From: Pannonibacter phragmitetus DSM 14782
GTDB lineage: Bacteria; Pseudomonadota; Alphaproteobacteria; Rhizobiales; Stappiaceae
Direction: 5' to 3'
Assembly: GCF_000382365.1 (NCBI RefSeq)
Contig: NZ_KB908215.1
Span: 186,001 to 250,000 of the forward strand
Length of the DNA: 64,000 nt
Numbering within the stretch: position 1 is the first letter of the stretch; every line of letters starts with the position of its first letter. Below are positions 46,425-55,620 of this stretch, in pieces. Both the position numbers and the translations under genes were made by a program. The notes under the pieces were generated by a model. The model had not been told where the DNA came from and made no database searches. It saw only the letters and a list, made by a program, of their open reading frames with translations.

Positions 46425-46465
46425 AAAAGCGGAGGGGCTGGCGCTCCGGATTGAGTGCCTGACCA

Positions 46466-46506
46466 GCGGTTACATGCAGTGGCGGTTACATGCAGTGGCG
46501 GTTACA
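46466..46506. repeat. Tandem 16-bp repeat, about 2.6 copies
   Basis: The unit GCGGTTACATGCAGTG occurs at 46466-46481 and 46482-46497, followed by a partial copy at 46498-46506. The last copy overlaps the stop codon of the SDR gene (46502), so the repeat appears to be a tandem duplication of that gene's end. Confidence 0.85.
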
Positions 46507-47281
46507 CTGTTGGCACGGTTCCCCCGTCGATGGTGTATTCGCTGCCGGTGATCGAGGCGGCGCGGCTGGAGGCCAGGAAAGCGATCAGGTTGGCGACCTC
46601 CTCAGGTTTTGCCGGGCGGCCCAGCGGAATGCCGCCCAGCGCGTCCATGATGATCTTCTTTCCGCCCTCAAGGTCTGTGCCCGCTTCCCTCGCAAGGCGC
46701 TCCGCCAGATGAACCGAGGCTTCCGTCTCGATCCAGCCCGGCGACACCCGGACCACCCGGACGCCCTTGGGCGAAACTTCCTTCGAGAGGGCCTTGCTGT
46801 AGGCCGACAGCGCCGCCTTGGCTGCGGCATATCCGGTGGTGGCTTCCGGCAGCGGCATCACGCTCTGGATGGAGGTGACATGCACGACCACGCCACTTCC
46901 CCGGGCTGCCATCTCCGGGACCAGCAGCCGGTCCAGCCGGACGGCAGGCAAAAGATTGAGCGACAGTTCCTGCTGCCAGTGATCTTCCGTCAGCGCTGCA
47001 AAGCCGCCGCCGGGGGCTGACGAGCCCCCCAGCATGTGGACAATAATGTCGGTGCCGCCGAGCCGCTGGCGTGCAGCCTCAGCGACGGTCTGGCAGCCCG
47101 CAGGGGTGGAAAGGTCCGCTTCGACGAAAAGCTCCTCCGGCAGGCTTGCCGGACGCGCCCGCGCCGTGGTCAGGACCTGCGCGCCCAGCTCGCGGAAAAG
47201 GCTCACCACCGCAGCACCCGCCCCCTTGGTTCCGGCGGTGACGAGCACCCGCTTGCCCTCCAGATCGAGGAAGCCGCTCAT
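46502..47281 (-). CDS. SDR-family oxidoreductase
   Basis: A 259-residue NAD(P)-dependent short-chain dehydrogenase. It has the Rossmann motif [20 protein letters not shown], the NNAG-equivalent region near [14 protein letters not shown], catalytic Ser at [11 protein letters not shown], the YxxxK pair in [18 protein letters not shown], and the C-terminal [13 protein letters not shown]. The substrate is unknown. Its ATG overlaps the stop of the upstream SnoaL-like gene by 4 bp, so the two are coupled. The divergent LysR gene is the probable regulator. Confidence 0.9.
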   Translation of the reverse strand: MSGFLDLEGKRVLVTAGTKGAGAAVVSLFRELGAQVLTTARARPASLPEELFVEADLSTPAGCQTVAEAARQRLGGTDIIVHMLGGSSAPGGGFAALTEDHWQQELSLNLLPAVRLDRLLVPEMAARGSGVVVHVTSIQSVMPLPEATTGYAAAKAALSAYSKALSKEVSPKGVRVVRVSPGWIETEASVHLAERLAREAGTDLEGGKKIIMDALGGIPLGRPAKPEEVANLIAFLASSRAASITGSEYTIDGGTVPTV

Positions 47282-47601
47282 GCTGTGATCTCCAGCGCGG
47301 CAATTTCGCCATCCCAGAGGGTAAAAGCATAAGAAAGGGTGAGCGGACTGCCGGGAAAGTCACCGCTCACCTTGGCACGGACGAAAGCCTTGCCATCGCC
47401 AGACTTGGCTTCAAAGGGCTCGGCAACAAACTGGGACGCCGCCTTGGCTGCGCTCCACCAGCTGCGAATGGCGGTCCTGCCTTTGTGGTGGGCGCCTTCG
47501 TCCTGAACGACTGCGTCAGCCGCAAACGCATTCGACAGCGCCTCTGCGTCGTTGCGGCTGTCTGCGTCAAAAAACGCTTTCACGATACCGGGCATTTCCA
47601 T
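47278..47601 (-). CDS. SnoaL-like / NTF2-fold protein
   Basis: A 107-residue protein with an NTF2-like fold: [20 protein letters not shown], then [20 protein letters not shown] and a C-terminal [17 protein letters not shown]. These small proteins act as isomerases, hydrolases or binding partners; the role here is unknown. It overlaps the SDR gene by ATGA, so the pair probably serves one pathway, and both are divergent from the LysR gene. Confidence 0.82.
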   Translation of the reverse strand: MEMPGIVKAFFDADSRNDAEALSNAFAADAVVQDEGAHHKGRTAIRSWWSAAKAASQFVAEPFEAKSGDGKAFVRAKVSGDFPGSPLTLSYAFTLWDGEIAALEITA

Positions 47602-47696
47602 CGTGTGTCTCCTTTTCCGATGACACGACTTTAGCCCTCAAGCATTGTATGGATAAGCAGGACAAACATGCATGCCGTGATGAACGGAGCGGGACA

Positions 47697-48599
47697 ATGG
47701 AACAGGCCAGCCTGAGGGAACTTGAAGCGGTCATCGCCATTGCACGGCGGAGAACATTCCGGGCAGCGGCCATCGAACTCGGCATGTCGACGACGGCGCT
47801 CAGCCACACGGTCAGCAAGCTGGAGGCGGGGCTGGGGGTACGGCTGTTCAACCGGACCACGCGCAGCGTTTCGCTGACGGAGGCCGGCCGGCTTTTCGTG
47901 CAGCAGATTTCGCCTGCGCTCCAGGATCTGCATACGGCTTTGGATAGCGTGCGTGCGCAACGCGGCACCCCGTCCGGAACGATACGGATCAACGCCGCCC
48001 CCTTTGCAGCCCGCGCGATCCTTTCGCCGCTCGTGCTGGAGTTTCTGCGCCGCTATCCGGAGATGCACGCCGATATCGTCACCGAAGGCAAGATGGTCGA
48101 TATTGTCCGGGACGGGTTCGATCTGGGTGTCAGGGTTGCGGGGCTCGTTCCGAGCGACATGATCGCCGTATCACTGGGCAAGCCCCAGCGGCATGCGGTG
48201 GTGGGAAGCCCTGCCTATTTCGAGAAACATGGCCGGCCGATGGTGCCGCCCGATCTGCTCAATCACCGGTGCATCCGCGTTCGCCTGCCCGATGGCGCGC
48301 TGTTCCGCTGGTGGTTCGAAAAGGAGGGCGAGCAGCTGCATCTTGATGTGCCGGGGCCAATCACCCTCGATGAGGCCAGCCTCGTGCGGGCAGCTGCGCT
48401 TGAAGGCACCGGTGTGGGCTATACGATGGAACAGGAAGCGCTTGCGGACATCGAAGCGGGACGCCTTGTCCGGGTCCTGGAGGACTGGACACCGCCTTAT
48501 CCGGGACTGTGCCTCTATTATCCCGGCCGCCGCAATCTTTCCGCTGGTGTGCGGGCGTTTCTGGACCTTGCCAGGGAATATGCGCGCCGCAGCGGATGA
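47697..48599 (+). CDS. LysR-family transcriptional regulator
   Basis: A 300-residue regulator. The N-terminal winged HTH is [20 protein letters not shown] then [20 protein letters not shown]; a periplasmic-binding-like effector domain follows ([35 protein letters not shown]). It resembles the group that controls adjacent oxidoreductase genes. ATG at 47697 is chosen for GAGCGGGA just upstream; another in-frame ATG exists at 47649. It is divergent from the SnoaL-SDR pair. Confidence 0.9.
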   Translation: MEQASLRELEAVIAIARRRTFRAAAIELGMSTTALSHTVSKLEAGLGVRLFNRTTRSVSLTEAGRLFVQQISPALQDLHTALDSVRAQRGTPSGTIRINAAPFAARAILSPLVLEFLRRYPEMHADIVTEGKMVDIVRDGFDLGVRVAGLVPSDMIAVSLGKPQRHAVVGSPAYFEKHGRPMVPPDLLNHRCIRVRLPDGALFRWWFEKEGEQLHLDVPGPITLDEASLVRAAALEGTGVGYTMEQEALADIEAGRLVRVLEDWTPPYPGLCLYYPGRRNLSAGVRAFLDLAREYARRSG

Positions 48600-48646
48600 A
48601 CGGCGGAACGTTCCGGGACTGCCAGCACAGAGACCACGAAACAAAG

Positions 48647-48670
48647 ATGCCACGGCCGTGGCCGTGGCAT
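48647..48670. repeat. REP-like palindrome, copy B
   Basis: ATGCCACGG (48647-48655), a 6-nt loop CCGTGG and CCGTGGCAT (48662-48670). It is the same element as at 46391 and 55594, between the LysR gene and cydX. Confidence 0.7.
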
Positions 48671-48701
48671 GAGGCAGCACCGGTGGGCTGCTTCTTCGTT
48701 C

Positions 48702-48815
48702 TCAGCTTGCCTTCTTCTGCTTTTCGGTGTCCTCGCGCATTTCAAGCCACATGGCGTTGAGGATGGCGAGGCAGCAGGCCAGAGGCATGCCGAGGATCCA
48801 GGCGAAGTACCACAT
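48702..48815 (-). CDS. cydX: Cytochrome bd oxidase small subunit CydX
   Basis: A 37-residue one-helix protein, MWYFAWILGMPLACCLAILN then AMWLEMREDTEK, which matches the CydX/CbdX family (W-Y-F-A-W-I-L-G start, charged tail). It stabilises the haems of cytochrome bd in the inner membrane. It starts 12 bp downstream of cydB, with AGGAG-like sequence before the ATG at 48815, completing the cydABX unit. Confidence 0.93.
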   Translation of the reverse strand: MWYFAWILGMPLACCLAILNAMWLEMREDTEKQKKAS

Positions 48816-48827
48816 GGGCAGGCTCCT

Positions 48828-49982
48828 TCAGTAAGCCGAATGATCGTTGGCGACGCTCTGCTCGCTCACCTTGCCCCACAGCACCCGGTAGACATAGGCG
48901 GTGTACATGAGGATCAGCGGCAGGAAGATGATGGTCGCAACGAGCATGTTGAACAGGGTGGCGTGGCTTGAGGACGAGTCCCATACCGTCAGTCCGGCCT
49001 GCGGCTGCAGCGAGCTGGGCAGGATGAAGGGGAACATGGACGCGCCCACCGTGGCGATGATGCCGAAGACGGAGAGCTTGGAGGAGATGAATGTCAGCGC
49101 CTCGAAGCGGGTGTTGAGGCCGATGAGCGCGCCAAGTGCCCCGGCAAAGCCGAGCACGGGGGCGATGATCATCCAGGGATAGAGGCTGTAATTCTCCATC
49201 CAGGCGCCAGGCGCCCGTTCCACCACCTTGGCCAGCGGGTTGGCCTGCATCTGCGGGTCAATGGCGCTGGTGATGCGGTAACCCTCGACAAAGCCGGAGG
49301 AGATGGCAAGGCCGCCCAGTGCGAAGAGCGCGATGACCGCGAGCGCGGCAACCGTGCCGTAGAAGCGGCCGCGCCTTGCCACCACGCCATCCGCCTTGAG
49401 GCCGAGCCAGGCTCCGCCGTGCATGACCAGCATGGCGACGGACAACAAGCCGCAGAGCAGCGCGAAGGGCGAGAACAGGCCGAAGAACGAGCCGGAGTAG
49501 GTCATCCGCAGGTCATTGTCGAAGCTGAAGGGCACGCCCTGCAGCGCGTTGCCGACGGCCACGCCAAACACCAGCGCAGGCACGGCACTGCCGGTGAACA
49601 GCGCCCAGTCCCAGCGGCTGCGCCAGGCCGGATCCGGGCTCTTGGAGCGGTACTTGAAGGCGACGGGGCGCAGGATGAGCGCGGCCAGCGCCACGAACAT
49701 GGCAAGGTAGAAGCCGGAGAAGCTGACCGCATAAAGCGCGGGCCAGGCAGCGAAGATGGCCCCGCCCCCCAGCACCAGCCACACCTGATTGCCTTCCCAG
49801 GTGGGGGCGATGGAGTTGATGGCGACGCGGCGCTCGATATCAGTGCGCCCGACCACCGGCAGCAGGGTGCCGACGCCCATATCGAATCCGTCCGTTGCGG
49901 CAAAGGCGATCAGCAGGATGCCGAGCAGACCCCACCAGAGGAGCTTGAGTACGGAATAGTCGATGAGTTCATAAAGGACCAT
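48828..49982 (-). CDS. cydB: Cytochrome bd ubiquinol oxidase subunit II
   Basis: A 384-residue inner-membrane protein with about eight or nine helices, paired with CydA in the high-affinity bd oxidase. It starts MVLYELIDYSVLKLLWWGLL and has the subunit II signature DGFDMGVGTLLPVVG, EGNQVWLVLGGGAIFAAWPA and, near the C-terminus, TAYVYRVLWGKV. The start at 49982 is preferred to one six codons upstream. It lies 4 bp after cydA and 12 bp before cydX. Confidence 0.95.
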   Translation of the reverse strand: MVLYELIDYSVLKLLWWGLLGILLIAFAATDGFDMGVGTLLPVVGRTDIERRVAINSIAPTWEGNQVWLVLGGGAIFAAWPALYAVSFSGFYLAMFVALAALILRPVAFKYRSKSPDPAWRSRWDWALFTGSAVPALVFGVAVGNALQGVPFSFDNDLRMTYSGSFFGLFSPFALLCGLLSVAMLVMHGGAWLGLKADGVVARRGRFYGTVAALAVIALFALGGLAISSGFVEGYRITSAIDPQMQANPLAKVVERAPGAWMENYSLYPWMIIAPVLGFAGALGALIGLNTRFEALTFISSKLSVFGIIATVGASMFPFILPSSLQPQAGLTVWDSSSSHATLFNMLVATIIFLPLILMYTAYVYRVLWGKVSEQSVANDHSAY

Positions 49983-49986
49983 GGTC

Positions 49987-51570
49987 TTACTCCGCAGCAA
50001 TCTGGATGGGACGGGGCGCGCTCATGCCCGTTTCGGGAACGGAAGGCTCCTCGGGCCCCTTGCGGATGAACTTCAGCAGCAGCTTCACTTCGATGACCAG
50101 CAGCACGGTGTAGAGCGTCACGAAGCCGGCCAGCGTCAGCAGCACTTCCGTGACCGTGAGGCTGGAGACACCGGCGGCTGTTGTCAGCACACCTTCGATG
50201 ATCCACGGCTGGCGGCCATATTCGGCGACGAACCAACCCATCTCGCAGGCGAGCCAGGGCAGCGGAATGGACCAGACGGCCACATGCAGCAGCCAGCGCT
50301 GGTTCTGGCGCACCGCTTCCAGCTTGCCTGCGGAGGAGAGATAGAAGAACACTGCCGTCAGCAGGATGAAGAAGAAGCCGCAGGCGACCATGATGCGGAA
50401 GGCATAGAACATCGGCCAGACATTGGGCACCGTGTTCCAGGCGGCAGCATCGATCTGAGCCTCCGTCGCCTGTGTCAGCGTGTCCGTGTGGGGCTCAAGC
50501 AGATAGCCATAGCCCAGATCCTGCACATGCTGCTGGAACAGCTCACGCTTTTCCGGCGTGTCGTCTCCGGCGCGGATCTCGCGCAGGGTCTCAAGGGCAA
50601 TGGCGCCGGAACGGATACGGTCCTTCGACTGCTCCACCAGCTCCTTGATGCCGGGCATTTCCTGATCCAGCGAGCGGGTGGCGATGAGGCCCATCACGTA
50701 AGGCACGTGGATGGCAAAGCTGTTCTCGCGCTTTTCCATGTCCGGAATGGCGATGATGTTGAAGGAGGCGGGTGCGGGCTCTGTCTCCCACATGGCTTCC
50801 ATCACGGCCAGCTTCATCTTCTGGTTCGTGTTGGCCTCGTAGCCGCTTTCATCGCCCAGAACCACCACCGACATGGCCGAGGCAAAGCCGAAGGCAGCGG
50901 CAACGGCGATGGAACGGCGGGCAAGCTCCAGATGACGGCCCTTGAGCATGTACCAGGCCGAAACGCCCAGAACGAACAGCGCCGCCGTGACGTAGCCGGC
51001 GGAGACCGTGTGCACGAACTTGGACTGTGCCACCGGGTTGAAGATCACTTCGTAGAAGCTCGCCACTTCCATGCGCATGGTATCGACATTGAACACCGCA
51101 CCGATGGGGTGCTGCATCCAGCCATTGGCGATGAGGATCCACAGGGCGGAGAAATTGGTGCCGAGCGCCATGGCCCAGGTGGCTGTCAGATGGCCGCGCG
51201 GGGTCATCTTGTCCCAGCCGAAGAAGAACAGGCCGACGAAGGTTGCCTCCAGGAAGAAGGCCATCAGCCCCTCGATGGCCAGCGGCGCACCGAAGATGTC
51301 GCCCACATACTGGCTGTAGTAGCTCCAGTTCATGCCGAACTGGAACTCCATGGTCAGACCCGTGGACACGCCCAGCACGAAGTTGATGCCGAACAGCGTA
51401 CCCCAGAATTTGACCATACGCTTCCAGATCTCGCGGCCCGTCATCACATAGACGGTTTCCATGACCGCCAGAATGACAGAGAGCCCGAGAGTGAGTGGCA
51501 CGAAGAGAAAGTGATAAAGCGCAGTCATGGCAAACTGCAGACGAGAGAGTTCTACGACCCCGATATCCAT
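49987..51570 (-). CDS. cydA: Cytochrome bd ubiquinol oxidase subunit I
   Basis: A 527-residue subunit that binds haems b558, b595 and d and oxidises ubiquinol. Landmarks are the early SRLQFAMTALYHFLFVPLTL with the haem His, VSTGLTMEFQFGMNWSYYSQ, EATFVGLFFFGWDK, and KFVHTVSAGYVTA (haem b558 ligand region), with a long periplasmic Q-loop region. Together with cydB and cydX it forms a low-oxygen terminal oxidase. It is preceded by a 256-bp gap after cydC that contains an FNR-type box. Confidence 0.96.
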   Translation of the reverse strand: MDIGVVELSRLQFAMTALYHFLFVPLTLGLSVILAVMETVYVMTGREIWKRMVKFWGTLFGINFVLGVSTGLTMEFQFGMNWSYYSQYVGDIFGAPLAIEGLMAFFLEATFVGLFFFGWDKMTPRGHLTATWAMALGTNFSALWILIANGWMQHPIGAVFNVDTMRMEVASFYEVIFNPVAQSKFVHTVSAGYVTAALFVLGVSAWYMLKGRHLELARRSIAVAAAFGFASAMSVVVLGDESGYEANTNQKMKLAVMEAMWETEPAPASFNIIAIPDMEKRENSFAIHVPYVMGLIATRSLDQEMPGIKELVEQSKDRIRSGAIALETLREIRAGDDTPEKRELFQQHVQDLGYGYLLEPHTDTLTQATEAQIDAAAWNTVPNVWPMFYAFRIMVACGFFFILLTAVFFYLSSAGKLEAVRQNQRWLLHVAVWSIPLPWLACEMGWFVAEYGRQPWIIEGVLTTAAGVSSLTVTEVLLTLAGFVTLYTVLLVIEVKLLLKFIRKGPEEPSVPETGMSAPRPIQIAAE

Positions 51571-51816
51571 GGCTTGTCTCCCGTCCCGGACTGGCGCGAG
51601 AGCCCCATCTCGCGTTCCGCCGGTGACATAGTTTCGGATTTGACGAACTATAATAGAACGCTGGTGGACGATTTGTTACCAACAGTTGCCGCGGCGGTTT
51701 CGCGCAGGGGCAACAAGGTCCAGCCCGTAGCGTATTTCAGACTGATGACGCCTTGATTTCAAAGGTTTCGCCCCCTCTTGATACGTACAAGCCCCGATTT
51801 CAGACAATTGATGCGC

Positions 51817-51830
51817 CTGATCGAGATCAA
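51817..51830 (-). promoter_or_regulatory. FNR/FnrL-type box upstream of cydA
   Basis: Read on the minus strand the site is TTGATCTCGATCAG, which matches the FNR consensus TTGAT-N4-ATCAA at 9 of 10 defined positions. It overlaps the stop codon of cydC and lies 247 bp upstream of the cydA start, in the right orientation and context for oxygen-dependent control of cydABX. Confidence 0.5.
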
Positions 51831-53491
51831 GACTGGCGGAAGTGCAGAACGCGGGTGGCGCGGTCCATTTCACGTCTGTGATGCGAGATCATCAGAACGG
51901 CAGATTCGCCGCGCAAGCTTTCGATCGTGTCGAGCACGCGGGCAGCGCTTTGCAGGTCAAGCCCTTCCGTCACCTCGTCCAGCAGCCACAGGCGGGGACG
52001 CTGCAAGAGCGCCCGGGCCAGCGTGAAGCGCCGGGCCTCGCCGCCGGAAAGGCCGGTACTGCCCTGCCCCAGGGGGCTCAGCAGCCCTTCCGGCCGGGCA
52101 GCGATGACATCCTGAAGACCCACCCGCTCCAGCGCCTGCCACATCTCGTCCGGAGTTGCCTCCGGGGCGGCAAGGCGCAGGTTTTCGGCCACCGTCCCGG
52201 CGAAGAGGACGGGCTTTTGAGTGACCACGGCGGCAGAGCGGCGCAGCGCTGCCTCATCCAGAGCTTTGAGGGGCTGCCCCTCCAGCCAGATCTGGCCGCT
52301 GTCCGGCGGCATCAGACGGCTGGCGAGGGCCAGAACCGTGGACTTGCCGCAGCCGCTGGGTCCGGCGAGGCAGAGCCATTCGCCCGGGGCAACCGTGAGG
52401 CTGAAATCTTCCAGCACGGGGCGGATGGCGCCGGGATAGGTGAAGCCCACTGACGACAGTGCCAGCACGGCGCCTGCGGGGGCGGTTCCGGCATGAGAGG
52501 CTGCAGCAGGTTCTGCCGGACGGACACCGGCACTGGCGGCAAGCGGCACCAGCCGGTCCGCCGCGCGGCGGGTGCGGGTGAAGGCGGCAAGGCCGGGCAG
52601 CAATCCGGCCAGAGTTTCGGCCAAAGCCAGCGAGGCCAGAATGACACCTGCGGCAATGGCAGCGCCCGCCAGCCCGCCTTCCACTTCACGTGCCATCACG
52701 GCCAGCGCAATGGCGGCAATCGCTTGCCCCGAGGCCATGACGGCAAGTTCCGCGCGGGAGGTGACATGCTCAATGCGGCGGGCAGCCTTGGCGCGGCGCC
52801 GGTCGGCGGAAAGAACCGAACCCACCGGCTGCTCCAGCCCGCCATAGACGGCAAGGTCACGGCGGCCAGCCACGAGATCAACGGTGCGCAGGCGTATCGC
52901 CTCTTCGGCCGCTTCCGCCCTTCGCGCTTCCCCTGCCATGGCGAGCGCCATGACCCGGCGGGCAGCGCCCAGCAGCACCAGCGGGCCAAGCAGCACCAGC
53001 AGCAGGGCCGCAGGCACAAGGCTGGCGGCCATGAGCGCTGCCACCGCCAGCACGGCGGCCAGCGCCGCGGCAGGCACGGCGAGGCGCAGATACACCCGGT
53101 CGAGCTGGTCGATATCCAGCGTCAGGCGCGAGAGCTTCAGACCGCTGCGGCTCTGCAAGGCGCTGGCAGCACGGCGGTGGGAAAAGCCGGCGAAGACACG
53201 GGCGCGCAGATCCGCCAGGAAACGGAAGGTGGCGTCATGGGTCAGCATCCGCTCGCCATAGCGCCCGGCGGTGCGGGCAATGGCAAAGGCGCGGATGAGC
53301 GCGCTGGGGACGAAGAAGTTCAGCAGCGTGCCGGCCACCCCTGCGAGCGCAGAGGCGGTGATGAACCAGCCGGACACGCCAAGCAGCAGGAAACCCGCCA
53401 GCGCGGGAACGAGAGCCGCCGCGAGCCCCAGAAGGAAACTGGCGCGGCCAGCGGCGAATTGCAGGCGCAGGAGCTGAAGGACAGATCTCAT
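51827..53491 (-). CDS. cydC: Heterodimeric ABC exporter CydC
   Basis: A 554-residue half-transporter: six membrane helices, then an ATPase domain with Walker A LAGPSGCGKSTVLA, signature LSGGEARRFTLARALLQ and Walker B LWLLDEVTEGLD. With CydD it exports cysteine or glutathione-type thiols and is needed to assemble cytochrome bd. Its start overlaps cydD by 4 bp. The stop codon overlaps the FNR-type box upstream of cydA. Confidence 0.93.
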   Translation of the reverse strand: MRSVLQLLRLQFAAGRASFLLGLAAALVPALAGFLLLGVSGWFITASALAGVAGTLLNFFVPSALIRAFAIARTAGRYGERMLTHDATFRFLADLRARVFAGFSHRRAASALQSRSGLKLSRLTLDIDQLDRVYLRLAVPAAALAAVLAVAALMAASLVPAALLLVLLGPLVLLGAARRVMALAMAGEARRAEAAEEAIRLRTVDLVAGRRDLAVYGGLEQPVGSVLSADRRRAKAARRIEHVTSRAELAVMASGQAIAAIALAVMAREVEGGLAGAAIAAGVILASLALAETLAGLLPGLAAFTRTRRAADRLVPLAASAGVRPAEPAAASHAGTAPAGAVLALSSVGFTYPGAIRPVLEDFSLTVAPGEWLCLAGPSGCGKSTVLALASRLMPPDSGQIWLEGQPLKALDEAALRRSAAVVTQKPVLFAGTVAENLRLAAPEATPDEMWQALERVGLQDVIAARPEGLLSPLGQGSTGLSGGEARRFTLARALLQRPRLWLLDEVTEGLDLQSAARVLDTIESLRGESAVLMISHHRREMDRATRVLHFRQS

Positions 53492-55296
53492 TCGGCCACC
53501 TCCGGCAGGCTCTGGGGCTCAAGATCTAACACCCGGCCCGGCAGCGCGAGAAGCGCCGGATCGTGGCTGGCGATGAGCGCGCTGCGGCCCCGGCACAGGA
53601 CTTTAAGGCCCGCGATGACGACGGCCGCAGTGTCCTCATCGAGCCCGGCGGTGGGTTCGTCCGCCAGCACCAGCAGCGGATCAGGCCGCAGCATGGCGCG
53701 GGCAAGGGCGATACGGCGCGCCTCGCCAACCGAGAGGCCGAAGCCATCCTCACCGAGGCTGGTCGCAAGGCCGCGCGGCATCTGTTCGACGAGAGACCTT
53801 GCCCCGGCCAGTTCCAGCGCGGCCCAGAGATCCGTGTCGCTTGCCTCCGGCGCCGCACGGCGCAGGTTGGCGCGCACAGAGCCGAAGAACAGGCGCGGGT
53901 CCTGCGACAGCCAGGCAATACGGCTGCGCCAGAGCCGCTGGTCCAGCGCGGAAAGTGGTGTACCGCTGATCAGGATTTCGCCCGACAGCGGCGGATTGAG
54001 GCCGATGAGCGCATCCATCAGGGTGGATTTGCCCGAGCCGCTCGGCCCGCGCAGATGCAGCAGTTCACCCGGGCGCAGATCAAGATCAAGCCCGGCGAGT
54101 ACTGGCCGGTTCTCGTGACCAAGCGTGACAGAGCGGAACGTGACGGCCACCGGCCCGGCAGGCGGCGTCATGGCTGGCTGAGCTGGCGTGATGGCTGCAT
54201 CTGCCTCCGCCATGGGCAGGAGAGCCAGATGCCCGGCTGCGGCCTGCGCGCCCGCCTTGTCGTGATAGGCAGCGGCAAAGGCCCGCAGGGGCGAGAAGAA
54301 CTCCGGCGCCAGCAGCAGCACGAACAGGCCGGACCACAGGTCAACCGGCGCGCCCCATGTGCCGAAATTGAGCTGCCCGAGCAGGGAAAAGCCGACATAG
54401 ACCGCAACAAAGGCAACGCCCAGCGCGCTGAACAGCTCCAGAACCGTGGAGGAGAGGAAGGCGATGCGCAGCACCTTCATGGTCGCCACACGGAAGGACT
54501 GCCCGGCATCTGCCACCTGCCGGCCCGTACGCTCTGCCGCGCCCATAAGCTTGAGGGTTTCGAGACCGGCCAGCCTGTCCATCAAGAACCCGCCAAGCCG
54601 GGTCAGTTCGCCCTGCTGTTCGTCAGAGGCCGATTGTGCCCGCATGCCGATGAGGGCCATGAACAGCGGGATCATGGGACCAGCCACCAGTAGAATCACG
54701 GCCACGAACCAGTTGACCCAGAAGCTGATGAGCAGGATCGCGAGCGGCGCCAGAACCAGCCGGATGCGGATCGGCAGGAAGCGGCGGATATAGGGGCCCA
54801 CGGCCTCCACCTGATCGGTGACGGCGGCCGCCACCGCACCGCTGACCGGCAGTTGTGCGGCAGGACCTGCCTGGGCAAGGCCGGTGAGCAGGCGGCGGCG
54901 CAGGGTGGTTTTCACCCGCTCGGAGGCGTCAAAGGCAAGGCGGCTTGCGGCCAGCGAGAGCGCGTAGCGCAGGACAGCCAGCAGGATGACAATGCCGGCC
55001 ATCACCTGCGCCGTTTCAAGGGAAGACAGCGGCGTGGGCCAGCCGGGAAGTTTCAGGGCAACGGGAAAGGCAATCTGCACCACTGCCGTGGCAATGGCAG
55101 CGGCCTGCGCGATCCAGAGACACTCAGCAAACCCCGCCAGCATCCCGGCACGGGAAATGATCCGCCGCTCCGGCTCTGTCATGGCGCGCAGCAGCGCCGT
55201 TCCGGCCGGAACGGGTTTTGCCGGAGCCTTGCCAGCCTCCACGCCATGCGCCGGGCAGCCGTCCGCTGCCGTATGGGCGCCAGTTTGCTCGCTCAT
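53488..55296 (-). CDS. cydD: Heterodimeric ABC exporter CydD
   Basis: A 602-residue ABC half-transporter paired with CydC. After an N-terminal extension the membrane domain runs through about residue 330. The ATPase domain has Walker A LRGPSGSGKSTLMDALIG, the signature region GLSVGEARRIALARAML and Walker B LLVLADEPTAGLDED. The signature has LSVGE in place of the usual LSGGE. The start at 55296 (MSEQTGAH) is preferred to a longer frame. The order cydD-cydC-cydA-cydB-cydX is the usual alphaproteobacterial arrangement. Confidence 0.93.
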   Translation of the reverse strand: MSEQTGAHTAADGCPAHGVEAGKAPAKPVPAGTALLRAMTEPERRIISRAGMLAGFAECLWIAQAAAIATAVVQIAFPVALKLPGWPTPLSSLETAQVMAGIVILLAVLRYALSLAASRLAFDASERVKTTLRRRLLTGLAQAGPAAQLPVSGAVAAAVTDQVEAVGPYIRRFLPIRIRLVLAPLAILLISFWVNWFVAVILLVAGPMIPLFMALIGMRAQSASDEQQGELTRLGGFLMDRLAGLETLKLMGAAERTGRQVADAGQSFRVATMKVLRIAFLSSTVLELFSALGVAFVAVYVGFSLLGQLNFGTWGAPVDLWSGLFVLLLAPEFFSPLRAFAAAYHDKAGAQAAAGHLALLPMAEADAAITPAQPAMTPPAGPVAVTFRSVTLGHENRPVLAGLDLDLRPGELLHLRGPSGSGKSTLMDALIGLNPPLSGEILISGTPLSALDQRLWRSRIAWLSQDPRLFFGSVRANLRRAAPEASDTDLWAALELAGARSLVEQMPRGLATSLGEDGFGLSVGEARRIALARAMLRPDPLLVLADEPTAGLDEDTAAVVIAGLKVLCRGRSALIASHDPALLALPGRVLDLEPQSLPEVAE

Positions 55297-55390
55297 GCGT
55301 TTCCTGACCGGCCGCACGAAGCAGCCTTGTCTGTCCCCCAACAGGGCCAGCCGCCATGCGGGTCACGGCAGCCAGCTTTACCTTAGTCCG

Positions 55391-55418
55391 GTTATAGACT
55401 GGCCACGGAAGGAGGCAA
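55391..55418 (-). promoter_or_regulatory. Candidate sigma-70 promoter of cydDC
   Basis: On the minus strand TTGCCT (55413-55418) and TATAAC (55391-55396) are separated by 16 bp, about 95 bp upstream of the cydD start. Hexamers and spacing are plausible; transcription start unknown. Confidence 0.4.
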
Positions 55419-55495
55419 CTTGGGAAAAAAACGCGTTTTGTCGCATTTGGACAGGAAACTTCCGATGGCCTGCCACCCTTCCCCTCGCTCCGTCC

Positions 55496-55620
55496 TGCCA
55501 TGACTTGATCATGGCATCCATGCCGTGCCGTTCCAGCCCGCGCCGGGGTGCGCAAGTTTCCGGGGCACCCCGCAGAGAGAGGGCACGGCATGGATGCCAC
55601 GGGCGGGACCGTGGCATGAC
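55496..55620. repeat. Compound palindromic element with REP-like copy C
   Basis: A 125-bp stretch of nested inverted repeats. TGCCATGA / TCATGGCA flank a 5-nt loop (55496-55516). A perfect 18-bp pair, TGGCATCCATGCCGTGCC (55512-55529) and its complement (55582-55599), encloses 52 nt. Inside that is an 8-bp hairpin CGGGGTGC / GCACCCCG (55544-55572). The REP-like core ATGCCACGG (55594-55602), a 6-nt loop and CCGTGGCAT (55609-55617) follows. Confidence 0.8.

Noticed and set aside
46502-47281. SDR gene as the PruA pteridine reductase partner of the PruR-DcpA pair
   Set aside because: It has TAGTKGAG rather than the TGxxxRxG motif of pteridine reductases, and it is paired with a SnoaL-like gene and LysR.
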